Shown: positions 15,916 to 24,103 of the stretch, piece after piece
Numbering within the stretch: position 1 is the first letter of the stretch
Layout of the letters: each line of letters starts with the position of its first letter
NCBI RefSeq assembly: GCF_012849215.1
Contig: NZ_CP051682.1
Location: 4,526,001 to 4,590,000, forward strand
Direction: 5' to 3'
From: Mucilaginibacter robiniae
GTDB taxonomy: Bacteria > Bacteroidota > Bacteroidia > Sphingobacteriales > Sphingobacteriaceae
DNA length: 64,000 bases
Translations under genes and position numbers: made by a program
The notes under the pieces: model-generated
The model's input: the letters and a program-made list of their open reading frames with translations, nothing else
What the model was told of the DNA's origin: nothing
Databases searched by the model: none

Positions 15916-17770
15916 ATTCAATGCTTTTACCTTTCATGGCCTGACTGATAGCTGCATCCATAACACGTTCGGCAAAGGGTCGTGTATAGTTATTTAGCTC
16001 ATCTACTTGTTTCAGTATTAAATCTTTATCACCACTGGTCAGCACTTCTTTTAGTGTATCAATGTGCTGCTGAGTTTTTGCAATCTCTGCAATGGCTAGA
16101 TAGTCTTTATTCTTTTCAATAAAGCGTTCTGCGGTGTATACCATTTGTTCGCCTTCAGTTCTGGCCTCAATAAGCATACGCTGTGTTACATCATCCTTGG
16201 CGTGGGTAATGCTATCCATGAGCATCTGTTCTACCTGTTCATCAGTAATGCCATAAGCAGGTTTTACTTCCACTTCCTGCTTCATGCCTGAGCGTAACTC
16301 AATAGCCTGAATTTTCAAAATACCATCAGCATTCAACAAAAAGTTAATATCTACTTTAGGCAAACCTGCGGGCATAGCCGGTATGCCTTTCAAATCAAAC
16401 TCAGCTAACTTGCGGTTTTCTTTCACTAAATCGCGTTCCCCTTGATAGACGGAAATCTTCATGTTTACCTGTCCATCAACCGAGGTAGTGTATTGCCTCC
16501 CAGCTTTGGTAGGTACTTTGGAGTTACGTGGAATTATGACATCCATCAAACCTCCCATAGTTTCAATACCTAATGAAAGGGGGGTAACATCCAGCAGCAA
16601 AATATCTTTGCGGTTACCAGCCAGAATATCAGCCTGTATAGCGGCGCCTAGTGCTACTACCTCATCAGGGTTTAAATCATCATGTACCGGGCGCTTAAAG
16701 AATTCAGCTACTTTTTTCTTTACCAAAGCAGTACGGGTTGATCCACCCACCATTACCACTTCGTTAATATCATCTACCGTTAAGCCAGCATCTTTTAAGG
16801 CGTTGGTACAAGCATGAATGGTTTGTTCAACTTTCGGGCTAATTAGTTGCTCAAAAGTTTGACGGTCTAACGTACACCAGATATCACCAATTTGCTCATT
16901 AAAAATACTTTGGTGAGCGAAAGCTTTTTTTGCTTCTTCAGCCTTTAAACGTAATTGCTGTGTTAGCTCACGGTTTTCAGCTAATTCAATAGGGTTGAGT
17001 TGATTCTTTTCAATCCAGTATTCTACAATAGCCCGGTCAAAATCATCACCGCCTAAAAAGGTGTCGCCATTGGTAGATAGTACCTCAAAAATTCCGTTTT
17101 GTATTTGCAGAATAGAAATATCAAAGGTACCGCCACCTAAATCGTACACGGCAATGGTTTTAGTTTCATCAGGGTGAAGGCCAATACCATAAGCTAAGCT
17201 GGCTGCTGTTGGTTCATTTACAATGCGTAGTACATCTAAACCAGCCAGTTTACCCGCATCACGTGTGGCTTGCCGTTGAGAATCATTAAAGTAAGCGGGA
17301 ACCGTAATTACTGCGCGGTTTACCGGTGTTTTTAAAGCGTGTTCTGCTCTTTGCTTTAGTTCTTTCAATATCAATCCTGAAAGTTCAATCGGTGTATAAA
17401 AGCGGTCGCCCACTTTAATTTTTACCAAGCTTTCAGTGTTATCATCGATAACTTTGTAGGAAAAAAAGTTCTGGTACTTTTCTATATCCTGATATGAACG
17501 CCCTAATAAACGCTTCACAGAAAAAACAGTATTCTGTGGATCAGTAATTAAATATTCTTTAGCTTCATTACCAACTGTTATAGAACCAGCACTATCAAAA
17601 TGTACTACTGAAGGTACTAAAACACCCTTACCCATGTCGTTAATAACCTGAGGGTTTTTATCAGGATTAATAAAGGCCACTAATGAATTGGTTGTGCCTA
17701 AATCAATGCCAACAATTACTTCATCTTTTTGCAGCGATCCAGTAGCCAGATTGATAGAAACTTTAGCCAT
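15914..17770 (-). CDS. hscA: HscA-type Hsp70 chaperone
   Basis: A 618-residue Hsp70. The ATPase domain has GIDLGTTNSLVAF (from residue 21), NEPTAASLAYGIG, DLGGGTFDISIL and VGGSTRTALV. A substrate-binding domain follows (about 390-510), then a short helical lid. The N-terminal leader MAKVSINL and the short, non-DnaK C-terminus fit HscA, which works with IscU in iron-sulfur cluster transfer. No isc genes adjoin it, but fdx-iscX lie about 33 kb away in this window. It has its own promoter (17791-17798). An Hsp70 paralogue of other function is a less likely alternative. Confidence 0.85.
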   Translation of the reverse strand: MAKVSINLATGSLQKDEVIVGIDLGTTNSLVAFINPDKNPQVINDMGKGVLVPSVVHFDSAGSITVGNEAKEYLITDPQNTVFSVKRLLGRSYQDIEKYQNFFSYKVIDDNTESLVKIKVGDRFYTPIELSGLILKELKQRAEHALKTPVNRAVITVPAYFNDSQRQATRDAGKLAGLDVLRIVNEPTAASLAYGIGLHPDETKTIAVYDLGGGTFDISILQIQNGIFEVLSTNGDTFLGGDDFDRAIVEYWIEKNQLNPIELAENRELTQQLRLKAEEAKKAFAHQSIFNEQIGDIWCTLDRQTFEQLISPKVEQTIHACTNALKDAGLTVDDINEVVMVGGSTRTALVKKKVAEFFKRPVHDDLNPDEVVALGAAIQADILAGNRKDILLLDVTPLSLGIETMGGLMDVIIPRNSKVPTKAGRQYTTSVDGQVNMKISVYQGERDLVKENRKLAEFDLKGIPAMPAGLPKVDINFLLNADGILKIQAIELRSGMKQEVEVKPAYGITDEQVEQMLMDSITHAKDDVTQRMLIEARTEGEQMVYTAERFIEKNKDYLAIAEIAKTQQHIDTLKEVLTSGDKDLILKQVDELNNYTRPFAERVMDAAISQAMKGKSIE

Positions 17771-17790
17771 ATTACTTACTTAATAAGCAG

Positions 17791-17798
17791 CAAAGGTA
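17791..17798 (-). promoter_or_regulatory. Putative -7 box (TACCTTTG on minus strand) for hscA
   Basis: CAAAGGTA on the plus strand reads TACCTTTG on the minus strand, 20 bases before ATG 17770, with a TTG (17818-17816) 17 bases further upstream as a possible -33 element. Confidence 0.5.
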
Positions 17799-17883
17799 GG
17801 CAGTTTTACAAGATGCAATGTCATGTAAGTGTGAATTGACAGGCAAATTGCTTTAATCATAATTTCTAATTATTTTCACAGCA

Positions 17884-20718
17884 ATGTTTAAACGGTCCGT
17901 TCTCCTAATTATGGGTTCATGTTTAGGCATAGGTAGTATTCAAACTGCTTATGCACAAGCTTTTGGCGGAAATCCGCCTTCTATCAAGTGGAATCAGGTA
18001 AACACACCGGCTGCCCGGGTAATCTTTCCAAAAGGAATGGATTCGTCTGGTCAGCGTGTAGCTAACATTGTGCAGCAACTCAACCGCACCATGATGCCAA
18101 CTATTGGCTACAAACAAAAGCAGATTAATATAGTGCTACAAAACCAGCTGCTTACTACTAATGGTTACGTTGGGCTAGCTCCATTTCGAAGCGAGTTTTA
18201 TCTGGTACCTGCACAAAATAATTTTCAATTAGGAACATTGCCCATTGCCGATCAACTAGCTATTCATGAATTCAGGCATGTGCAACAGTTCAATAACTAT
18301 GATGTTGGTTTAACCCGTATTCTGCATGTGCTATTTGGTGAAGGCGGGCAACAGATAGCGAACAGCTTTTCTATACCTAATTGGTTTGACGAAGGCGATG
18401 CCGTGTATAACGAAACGCTGATGAGCAACCAGGGCCGTGGCCGTTTGCCATACTTTTTCAATGGCTACCGTGCTATTTGGGCAGCCGGCAAAAACTACAA
18501 CTGGATGAAACTACGTAACGGATCATATCAGGACTATGTGCCCGATTGGTACCCGACAGGCTATATGCTCACAGCTTATGGTCGCCAAAAGTTTGGTGCG
18601 CAGGTTTGGAAGGGTGTTACTCATGATGCTGCCACGTTTAAACATTTGTTCTATCCTTTTCAAACATCATTTAAGCAGCACACTAAACAAGAGTACAGCA
18701 GTTTTAGAGGCGAAGCATTAAACTACTTTAAACAGCAACTGGTTACGCCGAATATGCAGAAAGCGGCCGAGGCATACAAGCCCAATCAGCACTTTATTGC
18801 TACTACCGAATACCCGGCTTATGTAGATGATAGTACTTTAATTTATCAGAAAACATCTTATAAGCACCGTCCAGCTTTTATTATACGGCGAGGTAACAGA
18901 GAAAAAGTAATCCGATTGGCAGACATTAATGCTGACAACTACTTTAACTATAATAATGGCCAAATAGTGTATGTAGCCCGTCGTCCGGATGTGAGGTGGG
19001 GGTATAGGGAGTATAATGATATTAAACTAATTGACGTTAAAACCGGCAATCAGCGACGAGTTACCGCACGTACTAAATATTTCTCGCCGGCATTAAGTGC
19101 CGATAATAAAACGATTGTTGCGGTACATGTGCCACCTTCTGGTGCGTATGAATTACATATTATTGATGTGGCAAGTGGTAAAGTGTTACAACGTGTGCCT
19201 AACGTTGGGCATTATTATTACACTTACCCTAAGTTTTACAATAATCATCAAATTGTATCTGCCATCAGAAACACTGCTGGTGAAATGTCGGTTGCATTGA
19301 TTGACCTTAAAACAGGAGAAAACCAGTATTTAACGGCTTGGGGCATGTCTCCCAAAGGTTTTACTACAGTACACCGGGATACTGTTTACTTTACTGCTAC
19401 CTCAGGGCTTAATGATAAGTTATATGCCGTAAATGTACCCGATCATCAATTGTATGAGTTACAAAATGATTCTTTACATAGCTTTGTAGGCAACTACGAG
19501 CCAGCGGTAGGCAAAAGCAAAATAGCTTGGGTAAGTTTTAGTGCTTACGGTTACCAAATACATGAGCTGCCTAAACAAGCCTTGCAGTTAAAGGCTGTAA
19601 ATACGTTACCAAAGTTGCCTGAGTTCGGCATTAATGCTTTACATCAAGATACTTCTGCCGATTTACTTGCTGATGTACAAAATGAGAATTTACCTGTCAA
19701 AAAGTATTCTAAACTTCATCATCCGTTTAACTTTCATAGCTTAATACCTTACCTGGATGATCCTGATTATACCTTATCTTTAACGGGTAACAACATCTTG
19801 AATACATTTCAGAGCGATTTATCACTCACTTACAACCGTAACGAAGGTTACAAACAAATCAGCTTTACTACTTTGTATGGCGCGCTGTATCCCTACTTAT
19901 TTGCTAGTGCAAGTTATACATTTGATAGAAGACGGTATTTTCTGGATCAGCGTCGGAATACTATAGAAGCTAATTGGAACGAAAGTAACGTACAAGGTGG
20001 TTTAGAATTTCCGTTCAACTTATCGCGTGGGCGTAATTATACCAACATCACTTATCTGAGCAGTTTATCTTATACCGTGACTGATGTTCAATCTTTATTT
20101 AGCAAAGCCATACCGGATAATACTTATTTAACTAACGCTATAACCTTCAGTAATCAGGTTGCGAAGCCACGACAAAACATATACCCGCATTTAGCACAGA
20201 TTATTACGGTTAATTACCGTAATACAGTTAACAGCTTGCAAGCTCACCAGTTACTAACGTCTGGAACTTTCTACTTTCCAGGCTTTTTGGCTAATCATAG
20301 CATTGTAGTCAGCTTAGCTTATCAGCAGCACGACCGCAATTACAGTTTCTTTTCCAACGAGTTGTCTTTTTCCAGAGGTTACACCTCCGATAACCTTTAC
20401 CGTTTGCAGAAAGCAGGCATCAACTATTCCTTTCCAATTGCTTACCCAGATGCAGGTTTTGGTAATATTGTTTACCTGCTTAGGTTAAGAGGTAATTTAT
20501 TTTACGATCATACTCACGGGCGTGATTTTTACACCAACGGTAACACCTTTAAGGCTGATTTCAATTCGGCGGGAGCTGAGTTGTTTTTTGATACCCAATG
20601 GCTGAATGAAAATCCTATTAGTTTTGGCATACGCTATACGCGATTACTAAATGACGACTTGTTTGGCAATAATGGCCGAAACCGTATAACCTTAATTTTG
20701 CCTTTAAGTATCTTATAG
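17884..20718 (+). CDS. Outer-membrane protein with metallopeptidase-like, propeller-like and barrel domains
   Basis: A 944-residue exported protein (signal peptide 1-25, AYAQA). Residues about 35-290 resemble a gluzincin peptidase domain: H128-E129-F-R-H132 (HExxH) followed 38 residues later by NWFDEGDA with E170 as the likely third zinc ligand. Residues about 300-590 hold repeated beta-strand units of TolB/PD40 type (YFSPALSADNKTIVAVH, VALIDLKTGENQYL). The last 320 residues look like an outer-membrane beta-barrel, with alternating aromatic strands and a terminal hydrophobic strand (RNRITLILPLSIL). Function unknown; a peptidase or receptor at the cell surface is inferred. Single gene, divergent from hscA. 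Confidence 0.75.
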   Translation: MFKRSVLLIMGSCLGIGSIQTAYAQAFGGNPPSIKWNQVNTPAARVIFPKGMDSSGQRVANIVQQLNRTMMPTIGYKQKQINIVLQNQLLTTNGYVGLAPFRSEFYLVPAQNNFQLGTLPIADQLAIHEFRHVQQFNNYDVGLTRILHVLFGEGGQQIANSFSIPNWFDEGDAVYNETLMSNQGRGRLPYFFNGYRAIWAAGKNYNWMKLRNGSYQDYVPDWYPTGYMLTAYGRQKFGAQVWKGVTHDAATFKHLFYPFQTSFKQHTKQEYSSFRGEALNYFKQQLVTPNMQKAAEAYKPNQHFIATTEYPAYVDDSTLIYQKTSYKHRPAFIIRRGNREKVIRLADINADNYFNYNNGQIVYVARRPDVRWGYREYNDIKLIDVKTGNQRRVTARTKYFSPALSADNKTIVAVHVPPSGAYELHIIDVASGKVLQRVPNVGHYYYTYPKFYNNHQIVSAIRNTAGEMSVALIDLKTGENQYLTAWGMSPKGFTTVHRDTVYFTATSGLNDKLYAVNVPDHQLYELQNDSLHSFVGNYEPAVGKSKIAWVSFSAYGYQIHELPKQALQLKAVNTLPKLPEFGINALHQDTSADLLADVQNENLPVKKYSKLHHPFNFHSLIPYLDDPDYTLSLTGNNILNTFQSDLSLTYNRNEGYKQISFTTLYGALYPYLFASASYTFDRRRYFLDQRRNTIEANWNESNVQGGLEFPFNLSRGRNYTNITYLSSLSYTVTDVQSLFSKAIPDNTYLTNAITFSNQVAKPRQNIYPHLAQIITVNYRNTVNSLQAHQLLTSGTFYFPGFLANHSIVVSLAYQQHDRNYSFFSNELSFSRGYTSDNLYRLQKAGINYSFPIAYPDAGFGNIVYLLRLRGNLFYDHTHGRDFYTNGNTFKADFNSAGAELFFDTQWLNENPISFGIRYTRLLNDDLFGNNGRNRITLILPLSIL

Positions 20719-20735
20719 CAATATAACCAGAACAA

Positions 20736-21500
20736 CTATACAGTAGGAGATGAGCCCTGATTAACTTTAGCCAGAAGTCTTTTTACAACTTCGGTACCCG
20801 TTACATCAATAGCATAATCATCTGCGTATTTGCTGTTGCCAAATATAATAGCAGAGTTGTGGTAAGTCATGGCACTTTGTAGCTGCGTTCTAGCAGATGA
20901 ATGTATTTCGGTTGCTCCGGTATAATGTACCAAATCAGCAGCATTTAGTTCGCTAATACCTGCACCCGGCATGATAATGATGCGACCGGCTGCTTTTTGT
21001 ATTAGATGAGCAATCTTGTTTGCGCCTTCAATAGCAGTTGTTTTTCCACCAGAAGTTAAGATGCGGTCACAACCTAATTGTATTACATCTTCCAGAGCTT
21101 GATCCATATCTGCACATAAATCAAAAGCCCGGTGGAAAGTTACACTTAAGCCGTGTTGTTTGGCTATGTCTATTAAGATACGGCAACGGGGCACATCAAC
21201 GGTACTATCAGCATTTAAAATGCCTAGCACTACGCCATCGCAGCCGGCACTAACCAAATAGTGCAAGTCCGCCAGCATAATTTGAAATTCAATATCTGTA
21301 TATAAGAAATCGCCAAGGCGTGGGCGCAGTAATGCATGTAACTTAATGTGCAGCAACTCTCGGGCAATTTTTACTTGCCCATGCGAAGGCGTAGTTCCGC
21401 CTTCATGCAGGTTTTCACAAAGTTCAACCCGATGTGCACCACCATTTTGTGCCGCCAGTGCAGAAGCAACCGAATTAGCGCAAACTTCTAATTGGATCAT
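20736..21500 (-). CDS. cutC: CutC family protein
   Basis: A 254-residue TIM-barrel protein of the CutC family. Landmarks are the N-terminal LEVCANSVASALAAQNGGA, RVELCENLHEGGTTPS, VTFHRAFDLC, and GCDRILTSGGK with IMPGAGI. CutC is linked to copper homeostasis by name, but the biochemical activity is uncertain and the E. coli phenotype has been disputed. It lies downstream of the glycosylasparaginase-like gene on the same strand, 74 bases away, so the two may be co-transcribed. Confidence 0.93.
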   Translation of the reverse strand: MIQLEVCANSVASALAAQNGGAHRVELCENLHEGGTTPSHGQVKIARELLHIKLHALLRPRLGDFLYTDIEFQIMLADLHYLVSAGCDGVVLGILNADSTVDVPRCRILIDIAKQHGLSVTFHRAFDLCADMDQALEDVIQLGCDRILTSGGKTTAIEGANKIAHLIQKAAGRIIIMPGAGISELNAADLVHYTGATEIHSSARTQLQSAMTYHNSAIIFGNSKYADDYAIDVTGTEVVKRLLAKVNQGSSPTV

Positions 21501-21574
21501 AAAATAAGTATAAAGATAAATTGGTTATTAGTGTGATTAAGCAACGTTCTTGAATCGAAATAGTGCATGAACCA

Positions 21575-22585
21575 CTAATAAAAACTTTTTCCTTTCACTA
21601 ATAAATCCTGCTTGTTGCCATCGCACACTCCGTATGAAAAGCCTTTTTGTATGGCATAAGCTCCGTATTCACCTTTCTTGTTTAATGCTAAAAAGCCTAC
21701 CTGTATGTCTTTAGCTGTATCAGGTTTCTTTTTGATGATGCGATGTACAGCCTCTTTGCAGGCATTTTCTGGGGAAAGACCTTGGCGCATCAATTCAACT
21801 ACCAAAAAGCTGCCCACATTGCGGATTACTTCTTCACCTACACCGGTTGATGTAGCACCACCCACTTCATTATCTACATACAAGCCGGCTCCAATAATTG
21901 GGCTATCACCCACACGCCCACGCATTTTAAAAGCCATACCACTGGTAGTGCAAGCACCTGATAAGTTCCCGTGTGCATCCATAGCCAGCATACCAATGGT
22001 ATCATGGTTGTATTGATTGCCGGGTAAACCTTTAGCATTTTCAATGTTCATAATAGGCTTATACTCATGCTTAACCAACCATTCTTTCCAGGCTTTTTCC
22101 GACTCGGGAGTTAGTAAAACTTCTTTCTTGAATCCTTGCTCAATAGCAAATTGCGTTGCCCCCTCGCCAACCAACATTACGTGTGGCGTTTTCTCCATTA
22201 CGCGTCGGGCAACAGATACCGGATGAGCAATGTACTCCATAGCTGCTACTGAACCACAATTGCCAAATTCATCCATGATGCATGAATCTAGAGAAACATG
22301 CCCATCACGATCTGGGTAACCAGCTCTGCCTACTGTATGGTTGTTTAAGTCAGCTTCAGGTATTTGTAAACCAGCTTCAATAGCATCAATAGCACGTCCG
22401 CCTTTTACCAGTGTTTTCCAGGCTTCCCGATTGGCTACAATGCCGAAATCCCAGGTAGATATAACAATGGGCTTATTGATAACCGGAGTTGAATCTGCTA
22501 AATTTTTAGCTATAGACTGCGTAGATAGGGCAGCCACTGAGGCTCCAGCCGCAGATACTTTAATGAATTTACGACGATTGTACAT
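21575..22585 (-). CDS. N4-(beta-N-acetylglucosaminyl)-L-asparaginase-like Ntn-hydrolase, exported
   Basis: A 336-residue Ntn-hydrolase of the glycosylasparaginase/isoaspartyl peptidase family. These are made as precursors that cut themselves before a catalytic threonine, here the Thr in NHDTIGMLAMD. Other family segments are VDNEVGGATSTGVGEE, GRAGYPDRDGHVSLD and GACTTSGMAFKMRGRVGDSP. The N-terminus NRRKFIKVSAAGASVAAL carries a twin-arginine motif followed by a hydrophobic core, suggesting Tat export. It resembles the Elizabethkingia aspartylglucosaminidase, which removes Asn-linked sugars from glycopeptides. Next to cutC. Confidence 0.87.
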   Translation of the reverse strand: MYNRRKFIKVSAAGASVAALSTQSIAKNLADSTPVINKPIVISTWDFGIVANREAWKTLVKGGRAIDAIEAGLQIPEADLNNHTVGRAGYPDRDGHVSLDSCIMDEFGNCGSVAAMEYIAHPVSVARRVMEKTPHVMLVGEGATQFAIEQGFKKEVLLTPESEKAWKEWLVKHEYKPIMNIENAKGLPGNQYNHDTIGMLAMDAHGNLSGACTTSGMAFKMRGRVGDSPIIGAGLYVDNEVGGATSTGVGEEVIRNVGSFLVVELMRQGLSPENACKEAVHRIIKKKPDTAKDIQVGFLALNKKGEYGAYAIQKGFSYGVCDGNKQDLLVKGKSFY

Positions 22586-22636
22586 GTTGGGCTAAATATA
22601 ATAAGCTACTAATGAAAACCTGAATTTTTGTATGAA

Positions 22637-23971
22637 TTACCGGGTAAACTGCATACGCATACCTTTTACTTGTTCGTTGAATGTACCTTGCTGATAAACC
22701 AAGTTACCAGATACAAACGTGTGCGTAATGGCAGATTGAAAAGTGTCGCCTTCAAACGGGCTCCAGCCACATTTATACAAAATGTTTTGCGGCGTAACCT
22801 GCCAGGGTTTGTTCAGGTTAACCAAAACCAAATCGGCCCAATAACCTTCACGTATAAAACCGCGCTGTGCTATCTGGAAGCATACAGCTACATTGTGGGC
22901 TGTTTTTTCAACAATTTGTTCCAGTGTTATTTTACCCTGATGATACAGCTCCAGCAAAGCCGGTAATGCATGTTGTACCAGCGGGCCGCCTGATGGTGCT
23001 TGTAAATAGGGTTGAGCTTTTTCGGCTATGGTATGGGGGGCATGATCGGTCGCTATTACATCAATGTGCCCATCTTTTACCGCCTGTAAAATAGCATCCC
23101 GATCGGCTGCTGTTTTTACTGCGGGGTTCCACTTAATAAGGTTGCCCTTAGTGGCGTAATCTTCATCAGAAAACCATAAGTGGTGTACACAAGCTTCAGC
23201 CGTAATTCTTTTATCTTTTAATGGAATATTATTATTAAAAAGTTGTGTTTCACGGCCTGTAGAAATATGCAATATATGCAGTCGAGTGTCATTTTTACGT
23301 GCAAGTTCAATAGCTAATGATGAAGAAAGATAACAAGCTTCAGCACTACGAATTTTGGGGTGATAATCAACCGTAATAGCGTCACCTAATAATTCTTTAT
23401 AATGTGCTGCGTTGTTTTTTATGGTTTGTTCATCTTCACAATGTACGGCAATCAGCATAGGCGCTTGTGCAAAAAGGTTTTCTAGAGTGGTTGGATTATC
23501 CACCAGCATATTACCGGTTGATGATCCCATGAAAACTTTAATACCACATACATTTTGTATATCAGTTTTTAACACCTCATCCAAATTGTTGTTGGATGCA
23601 CCCATGTAAAACGAGTAATTAGCCAAAGATTTCTGCGCAGCCAATTCGTACTTATCAGCTAACAAATCTTGCGTTAAGGTATTCGGAACCGTATTGGGCA
23701 TTTCCATAAACGAGGTAATACCGCCAGCTACCGCTGCTTTGGCTTCGGTATAAATATCAGCTTTATAGGTAAGCCCCGGTTCACGAAAATGTACTTGATC
23801 GTCAATGCAGCCAGGTAACAGGTGCAATCCTTCAGCATTAATCTCCTGATCGGCTTGTACGTCTATTTGGGTATCAATACGGCTAATCAGACCATCTTGA
23901 ATGAATACATCAGCAACAAATTGCTGGTTTTCGTTAACTATAGTAGCGGCTTTTATTAGGATGGATGACAT
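22637..23971 (-). CDS. pyrC: Dihydroorotase (or related amidohydrolase) with atypical metal site
   Basis: A 444-residue amidohydrolase-fold enzyme of pyrimidine synthesis, closing N-carbamoyl-aspartate to dihydroorotate. Motifs: PGCIDDQVHFREPG, SFMEMPNTVPNT, CGIKVFMGSSTG (Lys expected to be carboxylated), AVHCED, LHILHIST and IATDHAPH. Where most amidohydrolases have H-x-H, this has Q59-V-H61, so one metal ligand is changed. ATG 23971 places residue 1 just before the first strand; an open frame to 24052 adds 27 unrelated residues. No other pyr genes are near. Confidence 0.87.
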   Translation of the reverse strand: MSSILIKAATIVNENQQFVADVFIQDGLISRIDTQIDVQADQEINAEGLHLLPGCIDDQVHFREPGLTYKADIYTEAKAAVAGGITSFMEMPNTVPNTLTQDLLADKYELAAQKSLANYSFYMGASNNNLDEVLKTDIQNVCGIKVFMGSSTGNMLVDNPTTLENLFAQAPMLIAVHCEDEQTIKNNAAHYKELLGDAITVDYHPKIRSAEACYLSSSLAIELARKNDTRLHILHISTGRETQLFNNNIPLKDKRITAEACVHHLWFSDEDYATKGNLIKWNPAVKTAADRDAILQAVKDGHIDVIATDHAPHTIAEKAQPYLQAPSGGPLVQHALPALLELYHQGKITLEQIVEKTAHNVAVCFQIAQRGFIREGYWADLVLVNLNKPWQVTPQNILYKCGWSPFEGDTFQSAITHTFVSGNLVYQQGTFNEQVKGMRMQFTR

Positions 23972-24046
23972 GGGGGTAAAGTTAGAAGCCATGAACCAGA
24001 ATGAAGAAACTAGATGAAAATAGTTTTGAACGATGGGATTTAAACA

Positions 24047-24079
24047 AAACAAGCCTAACCATAACTGGCAGGCTTGTTT
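24047..24079 (-). terminator. Hairpin terminator after the FtsX-type permease gene
   Basis: AAACAAGCCT (24047-24056) pairs with AGGCTTGTTT (24070-24079) around a 13-base loop. On the minus strand the stem is followed by TTGTTTAAAT, so it ends the permease transcript. Confidence 0.7.
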
Positions 24080-24103
24080 AAGTTTGGATATGGTGATAGG
24101 TTT

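Noticed and set aside
24053..24103. Possible small gene or sRNA between dihydroorotase and the permease
   Set aside because: The region is explained by the permease terminator hairpin and has no separate promoter match.
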